Part shown: piece after piece, positions 6,578 through 11,809 of the stretch
Position numbering within the stretch: the stretch's first letter is position 1
How the letters are laid out: each line of letters starts with the position of its first letter
Position numbers and translations under genes: made by a program
Assembly: GCA_964361645.1 (NCBI GenBank)
Contig: CAYIBK010000025.1
Span: forward strand, 1-15,974
Direction: 5' to 3'
Origin: 2-01-FULL-39-33 sp964361645
Lineage (GTDB): Bacteria; Patescibacteriota; Patescibacteriia; 2-01-FULL-39-33
Length of the DNA stretch: 15,974 nt
The notes under the pieces: model-generated
Told to the model about the DNA's origin: nothing
Seen by the model: only the letters and a program-made list of their open reading frames with translations
Databases searched by the model: none

Positions 6578-7342
6578 TTATTTATTTTCTGCGTTGGTTT
6601 CTTGTGGCAATATTTCTTCAGTTGCTACAACTGGCTTGGCTTCAGCAGCTTCAACTTTTTCTTCTTTATCCAGACTTTCAACTTTTAACTTTTCACTTTC
6701 AACTTGCTGAACTTGCTTCAGCTCCATTTCTCCAGGAGCGCTGATAATAAGCAAGCCATTTCTAGCACCTGGTACTGCTCCCTTGATGTAAAGAATATTT
6801 TTTTCTTTATCAATATCAACAATAGTAAGGCCAGTTATACTAATTTGATCATTACCCATACGGCCAGCCATTCTCATGCCTTTAAAAACTCTAGCTGGAT
6901 CAGTAGCGCCAATAGAACCTGATTTTCTCAATTGATCTTTATGACCATGGGAAGCAGGAGAGCCATGAAACCTATGTCTTTTTACTACACCCTGATAGCC
7001 GCGTCCTTTGGAAGTGCCAGTAACTTTAACTTCATCATTGGGAGCAAAAACATTAACAGTAATTTGATCACCTTTTTTAATTTTTTCAACTTCTTTAGTA
7101 TCAACTCTGAATTCTTTCATGGTTTTAACAGCGGTCAAACCCTTTAAATGTCCGGCTTGTGGCTTTTTAAGATGTTTATTGAAACCAAAGCCCACTTGCA
7201 CAGCGCTGTATTTATCTTTATCTTCGGTTTTTATTTGAGTCACAATATTAGGTTCGGCCAAAACCGCAGTCACAGGAACAACTCTTCCATTTTCCTGGAA
7301 AATTTGAGTCATTTCTAATTTTTTGCCTAAAATGAATTTCAT
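6578..7342 (-). CDS. rplC: 50S ribosomal protein uL3 with acidic C-terminal tail
   Basis: uL3 is an early-assembly protein that reaches toward the peptidyl-transferase centre. Blocks are MKFILGKKLEMTQIFQENGRVVPVTAVLAEP, VTGTSKGRGYQGVVKRHRFHGSPASHGHKDQLRKSGSIGATDPARVFKGMRMAGRMG (about 107-163) and NILYIKGAVPGARNGLLII. Classical uL3 has about 205-210 residues. Here a Glu/Ala/Val-rich tail of about 45 residues follows, giving 254. The gene is preceded by a leader with a terminator-like hairpin and, unusually, is separated from rpsJ by 1 kb. There is no Shine-Dalgarno site. Confidence 0.97.
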   Translation of the reverse strand: MKFILGKKLEMTQIFQENGRVVPVTAVLAEPNIVTQIKTEDKDKYSAVQVGFGFNKHLKKPQAGHLKGLTAVKTMKEFRVDTKEVEKIKKGDQITVNVFAPNDEVKVTGTSKGRGYQGVVKRHRFHGSPASHGHKDQLRKSGSIGATDPARVFKGMRMAGRMGNDQISITGLTIVDIDKEKNILYIKGAVPGARNGLLIISAPGEMELKQVQQVESEKLKVESLDKEEKVEAAEAKPVVATEEILPQETNAENK

Positions 7343-7362
7343 TTATTTTTATATAAAAAAAA

Positions 7363-7389
7363 TCTGATAATATCCTAATATTTACCAGA
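7363..7389 (-). promoter_or_regulatory. Terminator-like hairpin in the rplC leader, preceded by a mini-ORF
   Basis: On the minus strand an imperfect AT-rich hairpin (TCTGGTAA... / ...TTATCAGA) is followed directly by eight Ts, only 12 bases before the rplC ATG. Just upstream, 7425 to 7390 reads as an 11-codon ORF (MNTAIGLFVLL, stop TAG) whose stop abuts the hairpin. This geometry resembles a transcription attenuator with a leader peptide. The stem is weak and the mini-ORF has no Shine-Dalgarno site, so the reading is tentative. Confidence 0.35.
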
Positions 7390-7464
7390 CTATAACAGAA
7401 CAAACAGCCCGATTGCTGTATTCATTTTAATCTAATTTTTATTAAAATATTTTTTTCCTATCAA

Positions 7465-7493
7465 TTTATACCACCAATAGAGGTTTTCTCCAA
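7465..7493 (-). promoter_or_regulatory. Candidate sigma70-type promoter for rplC
   Basis: On the minus strand TTGGAG (7493-7488) and TATAAA (7470-7465) are separated by 17 bases. This would start transcription near 7457, about 115 bases upstream of rplC. The -10 is good (5 of 6) and the -35 is weak (3 of 6). Confidence 0.4.
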
Positions 7494-7546
7494 TATGCTT
7501 CTTTATTACCCGAGAGCTTTCTCTGTTATTGTTATAAATTGTGTTG

Positions 7547-7898
7547 AAATTAAGAACCGAAGATAAAAGGAGATGAGTGAGTCAGCTGTCTGCCGTTTTT
7601 TGATGTTCCACCGAACAAGCAACGCAGTACGCTTAAGGTGGGTTCTCCACTCATCTCCAAAATGAAAATAGAAGGAAAGGGGCACTCCTTTCGGCTCCAG
7701 GATTTACTCACTTCGTAAGTGTGAGAGTTACCCAGTAGCTCTAGGAGATTTGTCGAACCCCTTTCCAAAATTTGAAGGAGAGAGAACACCCAATAGTGGT
7801 ACCGGCACTTCCGCCTTGTGCTCATTCGGCAACCTGGGTCAACCTTGGCGGGTTCTCTCTCCAAAAATAGAAAATGTTCTATCTTCGGCTCTTAATTT
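7547..7898 (-). ncRNA. Domain A of the structured RNA: closing helix plus three clamped hairpins
   Basis: The closing helix pairs 7547-7565 with 7880-7898; its single exception is G-U on the minus strand. Inside are hairpin 1 (7569-7579 with 7648-7658, 11 bp), hairpin 2 (7674-7682 with 7758-7766, 9 bp) and hairpin 3 (7777-7787 with 7852-7862, 11 bp). Hairpin 3 continues through an inner 5-bp stem (7788-7792 with 7835-7839) that stacks on the clamp, leaving a 12-base one-sided insert. Hairpin 1 holds an inner CCACC/GGTGG stem and hairpin 2 a CACTT/AAGTG tip. A 104-codon open frame across 7550-7864 is a by-product of this structure and not a gene. Confidence 0.65.
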
Positions 7899-7907
7899 TA
7901 ATTTATG

Positions 7908-8103
7908 ATTAGGAACTAAAGATAGCGGGAGAAAGGCACTCTTTAGATGTTGGACCTCGCCCAACTTATCAACCAGAGATTTAAGACTCTCCACCTTTCT
8001 CCCAAAACGGGGGGAGAGAATATAGCACCATAAGGCACTATCGTCGGTGACCGCGCCACCAACTTTTATCTCTCCCCAAAATGTACTATCTTTAGTTCCT
8101 AAT
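7908..8103 (-). ncRNA. Domain B of the structured RNA: closing helix plus two clamped hairpins
   Basis: An 18-bp perfect helix (7908-7925 with 8086-8103) encloses hairpin 4 (7927-7936 with 7994-8003, 10 bp) and hairpin 5 (8011-8019 with 8069-8077, 9 bp). Hairpin 5 contains two inner stems, 8043-8049 with 8057-8063 and 8022-8028 with 8035-8041. Together they have three G-U pairs on the minus strand that would be A-C on the plus strand. Hairpin 4 has a GTTGG/CCAAC tip stem. Confidence 0.65.
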
Positions 8104-8106
8104 TCA

Positions 8107-8284
8107 TGAGATAGCTACAAAACTATTCTAGCTATAAATTTATCCTTTTTGGCTGCGACTTCGTCGGACTGGCACAAAATGATTTTCATCATAGCTCTGC
8201 TATGCCTCAATCATTTTACTGGTCCTTCTCGTCTCGCTCAAAAAGTCTTAAATTTCTTAACAAAATATTTTTGTAGCTATCTCA
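8107..8284. repeat. Domain C: long palindrome with REP-like core
   Basis: A perfect 16-bp closing helix (8107-8122 with 8269-8284) encloses a hairpin of about 100 bases (8145-8245). This hairpin has a CTTTTTG/CAAAAAG base, an inner AAAATGATT/AATCATTTT stem (8176-8184 with 8209-8217) and a CATAGC-TCT-GCTATG tip, plus a small CGAC-TTC-GTCG side hairpin. The core resembles the interspersed palindromes common in CPR genomes. Its wobble pairs favour the plus strand, unlike domains A and B. It may be a separate inserted palindrome or the 5' domain of the RNA. Confidence 0.55.
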
Positions 8285-8305
8285 AATTTACAATACTCTA
8301 CAAAC

Positions 8306-8354
8306 CTACAAATCAATCACAAATTTAATAATTAAATTTGGAGCTGATTTGTAG
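8306..8354. repeat. Hairpin immediately downstream of rpsJ
   Basis: The 10-bp arms 8306-8315 and 8345-8354 enclose a second AT-only stem (8321-8329 with 8331-8339). It lies 11 bases past the rpsJ stop in transcription order. No T-run follows on the minus strand, so it is more likely a 3' processing or stability element than a strong terminator. Confidence 0.55.
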
Positions 8355-8365
8355 ATTTATAGATT

Positions 8366-8710
8366 CTACATTTTAATCTCAATGTTCACACCCGCAGGTA
8401 GATTCAAATTCATCAAAGCGTCTACTGTCTTGGCATCTGGATCAATGATATCCAATAACCTTTTATGGATTCTCATTTCAAACTGTTCGCGGCTGTCCTT
8501 ATGTACAAAAGTCGACCGATTAACCGTATACTTCTTTTTTTCGGTCGGCAGTGGCACTGGGCCAGCAACCTTAATGCCGTTTCTCTCACAAGTTTCAATG
8601 ATTTTCTTCGCAGAATTATCAATCACTTTGTGATCATAGGCTTTGATCTTGATCCTGATCCTTTGATGAGTCTTATCTTTTTCTTTGGTTGCAATAGTTG
8701 TACTTGCCAT
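8366..8710 (-). CDS. rpsJ: 30S ribosomal protein uS10 (NusE)
   Basis: uS10 belongs to the 30S head and, as NusE, also takes part in transcription antitermination. The 114 residues contain a 10-residue leader before the family core KTHQRIRIKIKAYDHKVIDNSAKKIIETCERNGIKVAGPVPLPTEKKKYTVNRSTFVHKDSREQFEMRIHKRLLDI. They end in LNLPAGVNIEIKM. It follows tuf directly, as in many bacterial str-S10 clusters. Unusually, it is separated from rplC by 1,023 bases holding a structured element. There is no Shine-Dalgarno site before the ATG. Confidence 0.97.
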   Translation of the reverse strand: MASTTIATKEKDKTHQRIRIKIKAYDHKVIDNSAKKIIETCERNGIKVAGPVPLPTEKKKYTVNRSTFVHKDSREQFEMRIHKRLLDIIDPDAKTVDALMNLNLPAGVNIEIKM

Positions 8711-8741
8711 GTTTTTTATATTTCAATCTATTTTCGGGATA

Positions 8742-8774
8742 TTGAGAGGCAAGCTCTTACGAGCCTGCCCTCAA
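8742..8774 (-). promoter_or_regulatory. GC-rich hairpin in the tuf-rpsJ spacer
   Basis: On the minus strand a TTGAGGGCAGGCTC arm pairs with GAGCTTGCCTCTCAA across a 4-base loop, with one bulged base and one G-U pair. The G-U pair would be A-C on the plus strand, so the hairpin fits the direction of tuf transcription. There is no T-run, which fits a processing or stabilising hairpin between tuf and rpsJ better than termination. Confidence 0.55.
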
Positions 8775-8792
8775 CCCCTAACCTAAATAGTT

Positions 8793-9980
8793 TTATTTGA
8801 TAATCTTGGTAACTGAGCCTGCGCCAACAGTGTGTCCGCCTTCACGAATAGCGAATTTCATCTTATCTTCCATAGCGACATCCTTGCCTAACTTAATCTT
8901 TAAGTTAACAGTATCGCCTGGCATAACCATTTCTGTTCCTTCTGGTAAATCAATCTCACCAGTTACATCAGTGGTTCTAATATAAAACTGCGGTTTGTAA
9001 CCTTTGAAAAATGGTTTGTGTCTTCCGCCTTCTTCTTTGCTTAAAACATAGACTTCAGCTTCAAATTCAGAGTGTGGAGTTATAGTGCCTGGTTTAGCTA
9101 AAACTTGTCCTCTTTCCACATCTTCTTTCTTGACACCTCTTAGCAAAATGCCAGCATTGTCACCAGCCCGGCCTTCGTCCAAATTCTTATTAAACATTTC
9201 AATGCCAGTTACAACTGTCTTTTGGGTAGCGGCCAAACCGACGATTTCAACTTCTTCGTTTAATTTAACAATACCTCTTTCGATTCTGCCGGTGACAACT
9301 GTGCCTCGTCCTTCAATAGAGAAGATATCTTCAATCGGCATCAAAAATGGTTTATCCACTGCTCTTTCGGGAACTGGAATATAAGTGTCTAATGCTTCCA
9401 TTAATTTTATAACTGGTTCGGCATCCGGGCCAGTTGGGTTTTGCAAAGCTTTTAGAGCTGAGCCTCTGATAACTGGAACCTTATCGCCATCAAATTCATA
9501 TTTCTTAAGTAGATCCCTGATTTCCTCTTCAACTAAATCAACTAATGATGGATCATCAACTTGATCAACTTTGTTAATGAAAACCACAACATATGGTACG
9601 CCTACTTGCCTAGCTAGCAAGATGTGTTCTTTGGTCTGAGGCATTGGGCCATCGGTGGCAGAAACCACTAGGATAGCTCCATCCATTTGGGCGGCACCGG
9701 TAATCATGTTTTTAATGTAATCAGCGTGTCCTGGGCAGTCAACATGAGCGTAGTGCCTGTTGGCAGTTTCATACTCAACGTGAGCAGTCGCAATAGTAAT
9801 ACCGCGTTCTTTCTCTTCTGGAGCCGCATCAATTTGATCAACAGATTTATTTTGTGAAGAAAAACCTTTAGCTCTCTGAACCTGCAAGATAGCAGCAGTG
9901 AGAGTGGTTTTGCCATGGTCAACGTGACCAATAGTGCCTACGTTTACGTGGGGCTTGCTTCTGTCAAAATTTTCAGCCAT
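8793..9980 (-). CDS. tuf: Elongation factor Tu
   Basis: EF-Tu is the GTPase that delivers aminoacyl-tRNA to the ribosome. GTP-binding motifs are intact: GHVDHGKT (about residues 18-25), the switch region around ERGITIATAHVEYE, DCPGHADY, NKVD and GSALKAL. The beta-barrel domains II and III follow and end in REGGHTVGAGSVTKIIK. I place the start at 9980 (MAENFDRSKPHVNVGT), which gives 395 residues, the family norm, and has an AAGGA site 8-9 bases upstream. The open frame extends 13 codons further (LQVRVSSKELIK and an initial Met) but that part is not EF-Tu-like. tuf has its own promoter here because the island separates it from fusA. Confidence 0.98.
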   Translation of the reverse strand: MAENFDRSKPHVNVGTIGHVDHGKTTLTAAILQVQRAKGFSSQNKSVDQIDAAPEEKERGITIATAHVEYETANRHYAHVDCPGHADYIKNMITGAAQMDGAILVVSATDGPMPQTKEHILLARQVGVPYVVVFINKVDQVDDPSLVDLVEEEIRDLLKKYEFDGDKVPVIRGSALKALQNPTGPDAEPVIKLMEALDTYIPVPERAVDKPFLMPIEDIFSIEGRGTVVTGRIERGIVKLNEEVEIVGLAATQKTVVTGIEMFNKNLDEGRAGDNAGILLRGVKKEDVERGQVLAKPGTITPHSEFEAEVYVLSKEEGGRHKPFFKGYKPQFYIRTTDVTGEIDLPEGTEMVMPGDTVNLKIKLGKDVAMEDKMKFAIREGGHTVGAGSVTKIIK

Positions 9981-9989
9981 TTTGATTAA

Positions 9990-10106
9990 TTCCTTACTCG
10001 AGACCCTCACCTGTAACAAGGGAGTTTTACCCAGGCCCCGATAACTTAATTATTTATTTTTTAAATTAAAATTGTTAGAAAACTAAACTTTTTGCTAAAA
10101 AGCAAA
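9990..10106 (-). promoter_or_regulatory. tuf 5' leader with GC-rich segment and upstream hairpin
   Basis: The leader between the promoter and tuf is about 130 bases long. At 10088-10106 there is a perfect 8-bp hairpin (TTTTTGCT/AGCAAAAA). Closer to the gene, 9995-10045 is conspicuously GC-rich for this AT-rich region. It can form two interleaved 4-bp stems, CCTG/CAGG and CCCT/AGGG, a possible small pseudoknot just upstream of the Shine-Dalgarno site. The pairings are short, and a regulatory role is only a suggestion. Confidence 0.3.
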
Positions 10107-10117
10107 AATGTGTAATT

Positions 10118-10145
10118 ATTATAACAAAAATTATAATTTTTGCAA
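10118..10145 (-). promoter_or_regulatory. tuf promoter
   Basis: On the minus strand TTGCAA (10145-10140) and TATAAT (10123-10118) are separated by 16 bases. This predicts transcription from about 10111 through tuf and rpsJ. It lies just downstream of the stop of the Phd-like gene. Confidence 0.6.
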
Positions 10146-10164
10146 GTCTTTAAATTATCTACAG

Positions 10165-10560
10165 TTATTCCACTGGCTCAAAATAGTATCTATCATCATC
10201 TTCTTCGTCAGAATTGTCTAAATTTAGCGAAAAATCTTGGCTTACTGGACTAACTGGAATTTCATTGAAATTATAATCAATTATTGGTTCGCTGTTTTTA
10301 TCTAATTCTTGAGAAAAATCAAGTTGATCTATGGGTAAATGCTCATTTTCCTGAGAATCTTTCCAAATTTCAATATCACGGTTTATTTTATCTAATAATT
10401 CATCTTCTGTCAAGCCTTTAATTTCTGCTCTACCTAAGACCAATTTTTCGTAGTCATTAATAGTCATTATTACACAGTCTAAATCACTATTTTTGTCTAA
10501 AATTACAATTTTATCGCCTGTTTTACGAATTAAATTGATTACTTTTTGGATAGATTCCAT
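10165..10560 (-). CDS. Acidic protein with Phd/YefM antitoxin-like N-terminus
   Basis: The 131 residues fall into two parts. Residues 1-42 (IRKTGDKIVILDKNSDLDCVIMTINDYEKLV) follow the pattern of Phd/YefM antitoxin DNA-binding domains: a helix, two strands with a turn (vvIl-x-aVIM), then a D-Y-E-x-L helix. A helical segment, LTEDELLDKINRDIEIWKDSQE (about 50-71), comes next, then a long acidic, low-complexity C-terminus ending in DEEDDDRYYFEPVE. No toxin gene of a known family is adjacent. The start has no Shine-Dalgarno site. It is divergent from the 47-aa gene across a palindrome overlapping both -35 boxes, which suggests autoregulation. The family resemblance is by eye, so the assignment is tentative. 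Confidence 0.7.
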   Translation of the reverse strand: MESIQKVINLIRKTGDKIVILDKNSDLDCVIMTINDYEKLVLGRAEIKGLTEDELLDKINRDIEIWKDSQENEHLPIDQLDFSQELDKNSEPIIDYNFNEIPVSPVSQDFSLNLDNSDEEDDDRYYFEPVE

Positions 10561-10609
10561 ATTTTTCGGTAATTTTTGATTTATTGCTTAATTCTAATGT
10601 AAAAATGAT

Positions 10610-10639
10610 AATTTATCAAGTTTATTTTAATCAAGTCAA
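10610..10639 (-). promoter_or_regulatory. Promoter for the Phd-like gene
   Basis: On the minus strand TTGACT (10639-10634) is followed after 16-18 bases by GATAAA (10617-10612) or TAAATT (10615-10610). It drives the Phd-like gene and lies back-to-back with the plus-strand promoter at 10662-10690. Confidence 0.5.
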
Positions 10640-10665
10640 TAAATTATTCATAATGAATGACTTGA
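10631..10665. promoter_or_regulatory. Palindromic operator candidate between divergent promoters
   Basis: The arms TCAAGTCA (10631-10638) and TGACTTGA (10658-10665) are perfect inverted repeats. A further ATTCAT/ATGAAT half-palindrome lies at the centre. Each arm overlaps one of the two divergent -35 boxes, so a dimeric repressor bound here would cover both promoters. The neighbouring Phd-like protein is the obvious candidate ligand (inference). Confidence 0.55.
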
Positions 10666-10690
10666 CAAAATACAGGTAATATTATATACT
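10662..10690 (+). promoter_or_regulatory. Consensus-like promoter for the 47-aa gene
   Basis: A perfect TTGACA (10662-10667) and TATACT (10685-10690) are separated by 17 bases. Transcription should start near 10697, giving a 5' leader of about 50 bases. Confidence 0.8.
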
Positions 10691-10746
10691 TATGTAATAA
10701 ATTCGCACTTTTTATACCAGTCTAACCACTAGGGAGATAACAGTCA

Positions 10747-10890
10747 ATGAGTGAATTTCTTGATTTTTTAGGCGCCTCGATATTTAATGCAATTGTTCTT
10801 TGGTGGGCATTTGGATATGGAATTCCTCGTTTAGCTAAAATTAAAGATGGAATATATGGTGGTAGCGGACGACCTCCTGGGGTCGCCTAA
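10747..10890 (+). CDS. 47-aa membrane-associated microprotein, unknown family
   Basis: ATG to TAA encodes MSEFLDFLGASIFNAIVLWWAFGYGIPRLAKIK, then a Gly/Pro-rich tail (GGSGRPPGVA). Residues about 9-27 are hydrophobic with a WW pair, enough for one membrane-spanning or interfacial helix, and are followed by a basic patch (RLAKIK). Several signs make it a real gene despite its size: a consensus promoter 50 bases upstream, a strong AGGGAGA Shine-Dalgarno site at about 9 bases, and an intrinsic terminator 16 bases after the stop. It is a self-contained transcription unit divergent from the Phd-like gene. I recognise no family. A toxin-like membrane peptide is one possibility, based only on size, hydrophobicity and context. 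Confidence 0.72.
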   Translation: MSEFLDFLGASIFNAIVLWWAFGYGIPRLAKIKDGIYGGSGRPPGVA

Positions 10891-10906
10891 AAACATTACA
10901 TTAATT

Positions 10907-10933
10907 GAGACTTTGAAAATAAGTCTCTTTTTT
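10907..10933 (+). terminator. Intrinsic terminator after the 47-aa gene
   Basis: A perfect 7-bp stem, GAGACTT (10907-10913) with AAGTCTC (10921-10927), has a 7-base loop and is followed by six Ts. Confidence 0.85.
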
Positions 10934-10992
10934 ATTATTTTAAAGACACCTTTTATTATAATTAATAAATAGAATGACTAGCATATGAAAAA

Positions 10993-11021
10993 TTGACAAA
11001 TTACCTAAACTAGGCTAAACT
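10993..11021 (+). promoter_or_regulatory. Promoter for the three-gene unit
   Basis: TTGACA (10993-10998) and TAAACT (11016-11021) are separated by 17 bases, with a predicted start near 11028. The -35 is perfect and the -10 matches 4 of 6. Confidence 0.6.
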
Positions 11022-11032
11022 AATATGTTTGC

Positions 11033-11049
11033 TACGCTAGATTAGCGTA
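11033..11049 (+). promoter_or_regulatory. Hairpin/operator at the transcript start
   Basis: A perfect TACGCTA-GAT-TAGCGTA inverted repeat lies about 5-22 bases after the predicted transcription start. It could be a 5' stabilising hairpin or a repressor site. Confidence 0.45.
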
Positions 11050-11112
11050 ACTATGGAACTTTGAAAAATAAACATAAAATTAGCCAAAAACTAAGAAAGG
11101 TAGGATACATCC

Positions 11113-11766
11113 GTGGATCAAGAATCACGCAGAGAATTATTAAGACAATTATTGCTCCAAGTAAACCCGGATATTGATGCTCAGATGGCATTACAACCTC
11201 TGGAAAAAATATTGGCTATCACTGGTGAGGGTAAGTGGCCACTAATTAAAGCGGATGAAATCAATGATAATACAATAGCCAAGGCTTATACTAAAGCTAC
11301 TGGAATCAAAATTACTAAAGTAACTTTAGTTGCCATTGATGATCCGTTTTCCAAAACAGACCTGGAATCTGAAAAAGAATACAATAAAAAAATAGCTCGG
11401 CTTTGGGCCAGATTTGGAGACAGTCTTCTTGGAGACAGTCTTTGGAACAGTCTTAGAGCTAACCTTAGAAAAGATCTAAAAAAAAGTCTGGAATACAATC
11501 TCTGGGAAAATCTGGGACACGGTCTGGCAGACAACCTTTGGCTTAGTCTTTGGGATAGCCTTAATATCAGTAGGAAAACTGGACTTAGAAATATCCTCAG
11601 AGACAACCTTTACCTTAGCCTGTTCTATTATTTAGGATTTATAGTAGCTAGTCAGCCAAAGCAAGCAAAGAAGTTGATTGGATTGCTAAATTGGTATAGC
11701 CAAGGATTATTATTTATTGGAATTAAAAAAGACGAGCCAGAAACACTACTGCTACTAGTAGAATAA
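11113..11766 (+). CDS. Protein with Leu-every-4 tandem repeat, unknown function
   Basis: A GTG start is preceded by AAAGGTAGGA. The 217 residues have three parts. Residues 1-100 are mixed helical, with GEGKWPLIKADEINDNTIAKAYTKATGIKI. Residues 101-174 form a strict tetrapeptide array in which Leu occupies 17 of 18 positions spaced by four (106, 110 to 174; Arg at 154). The residue before each Leu is usually Ser, Asn, Asp or Gly, giving units such as GDSL, WNSL and WENL. Residues 175-217 form a hydrophobic end (LIGLLNWYSQGLLFIGI). Period four differs from pentapeptide repeats and heptads. Similar xxSL/xxSV tetrapeptide arrays occur in uncharacterised bacterial and phage proteins (recollection). 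It is the first gene of a three-gene unit with promoter and terminator. No function can be assigned. Confidence 0.85.
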   Translation: MDQESRRELLRQLLLQVNPDIDAQMALQPLEKILAITGEGKWPLIKADEINDNTIAKAYTKATGIKITKVTLVAIDDPFSKTDLESEKEYNKKIARLWARFGDSLLGDSLWNSLRANLRKDLKKSLEYNLWENLGHGLADNLWLSLWDSLNISRKTGLRNILRDNLYLSLFYYLGFIVASQPKQAKKLIGLLNWYSQGLLFIGIKKDEPETLLLLVE

Positions 11767-11809
11767 TTTAGCTAAGTGCACGACAAAAAGAAAAAGAGGA
11801 GAACTTACT

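Larger units (their letters stand above)
7547..8284 (-). ncRNA. Large multi-domain structured RNA candidate, unrecognised class
   Basis: Three adjacent domains are each closed by a long helix: C (8107-8122 with 8269-8284, 16 bp perfect), B (7908-7925 with 8086-8103, 18 bp perfect) and A (7547-7565 with 7880-7898, 18 of 19 Watson-Crick). Domain A encloses three hairpins and B encloses two. Each of the five is clamped by a perfect 9-11 bp purine/pyrimidine stem and separated from the next by a short A/T-rich linker. Non-Watson-Crick pairs in four positions (7556-7889, 8045-8061, 8026-8037, 8027-8036) are A-C on the plus strand but G-U on the minus strand, which supports an RNA read on the minus strand, co-directional with rpsJ and rplC. 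I do not recognise motifs of tmRNA, RNase P RNA, SRP RNA, 6S RNA, group I/II introns or common riboswitches. No intrinsic terminator is seen after 7547, so processing from an operon transcript is possible. A weak promoter (aatcaa at 8311-8316 and acaata at 8290-8295 on the plus strand, 15-base spacing) would start near 8283. Confidence 0.65.

Noticed and set aside
7674..7766. tRNA/tmRNA-like GGTTCGAC segment on the minus strand
   Set aside because: It is within hairpin 2. No acceptor stem, CCA end or tmRNA tag reading frame can be arranged around it.
7786..7816. T-box-like antiterminator (TGGTACCGG) on the plus strand and GGTGGCGCGG on the minus strand near 8048-8060
   Set aside because: The consensus flanks are missing, there is no specifier stem or downstream aminoacyl-tRNA synthetase or amino acid gene, and the wobble evidence puts the RNA on the minus strand, where the first match does not exist.
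7550..7864. 104-codon open frame on the minus strand inside the structured region
   Set aside because: It coincides with the three clamped hairpins of domain A, has no ribosome binding site, and its residues (Cys/Arg/Ser-rich, non-periodic) look like translated structured RNA. The pairing explains the sequence better than coding.
8793..10019. Longer EF-Tu start at 10019
   Set aside because: The extra 13 residues are not EF-Tu-like, and the internal ATG at 9980 has an AAGGA site and gives the normal 395 residues.
9995..10047. tRNA fragment upstream of tuf
   Set aside because: It is GC-rich and contains TCGAG, but no cloverleaf can be built over 75 bases.
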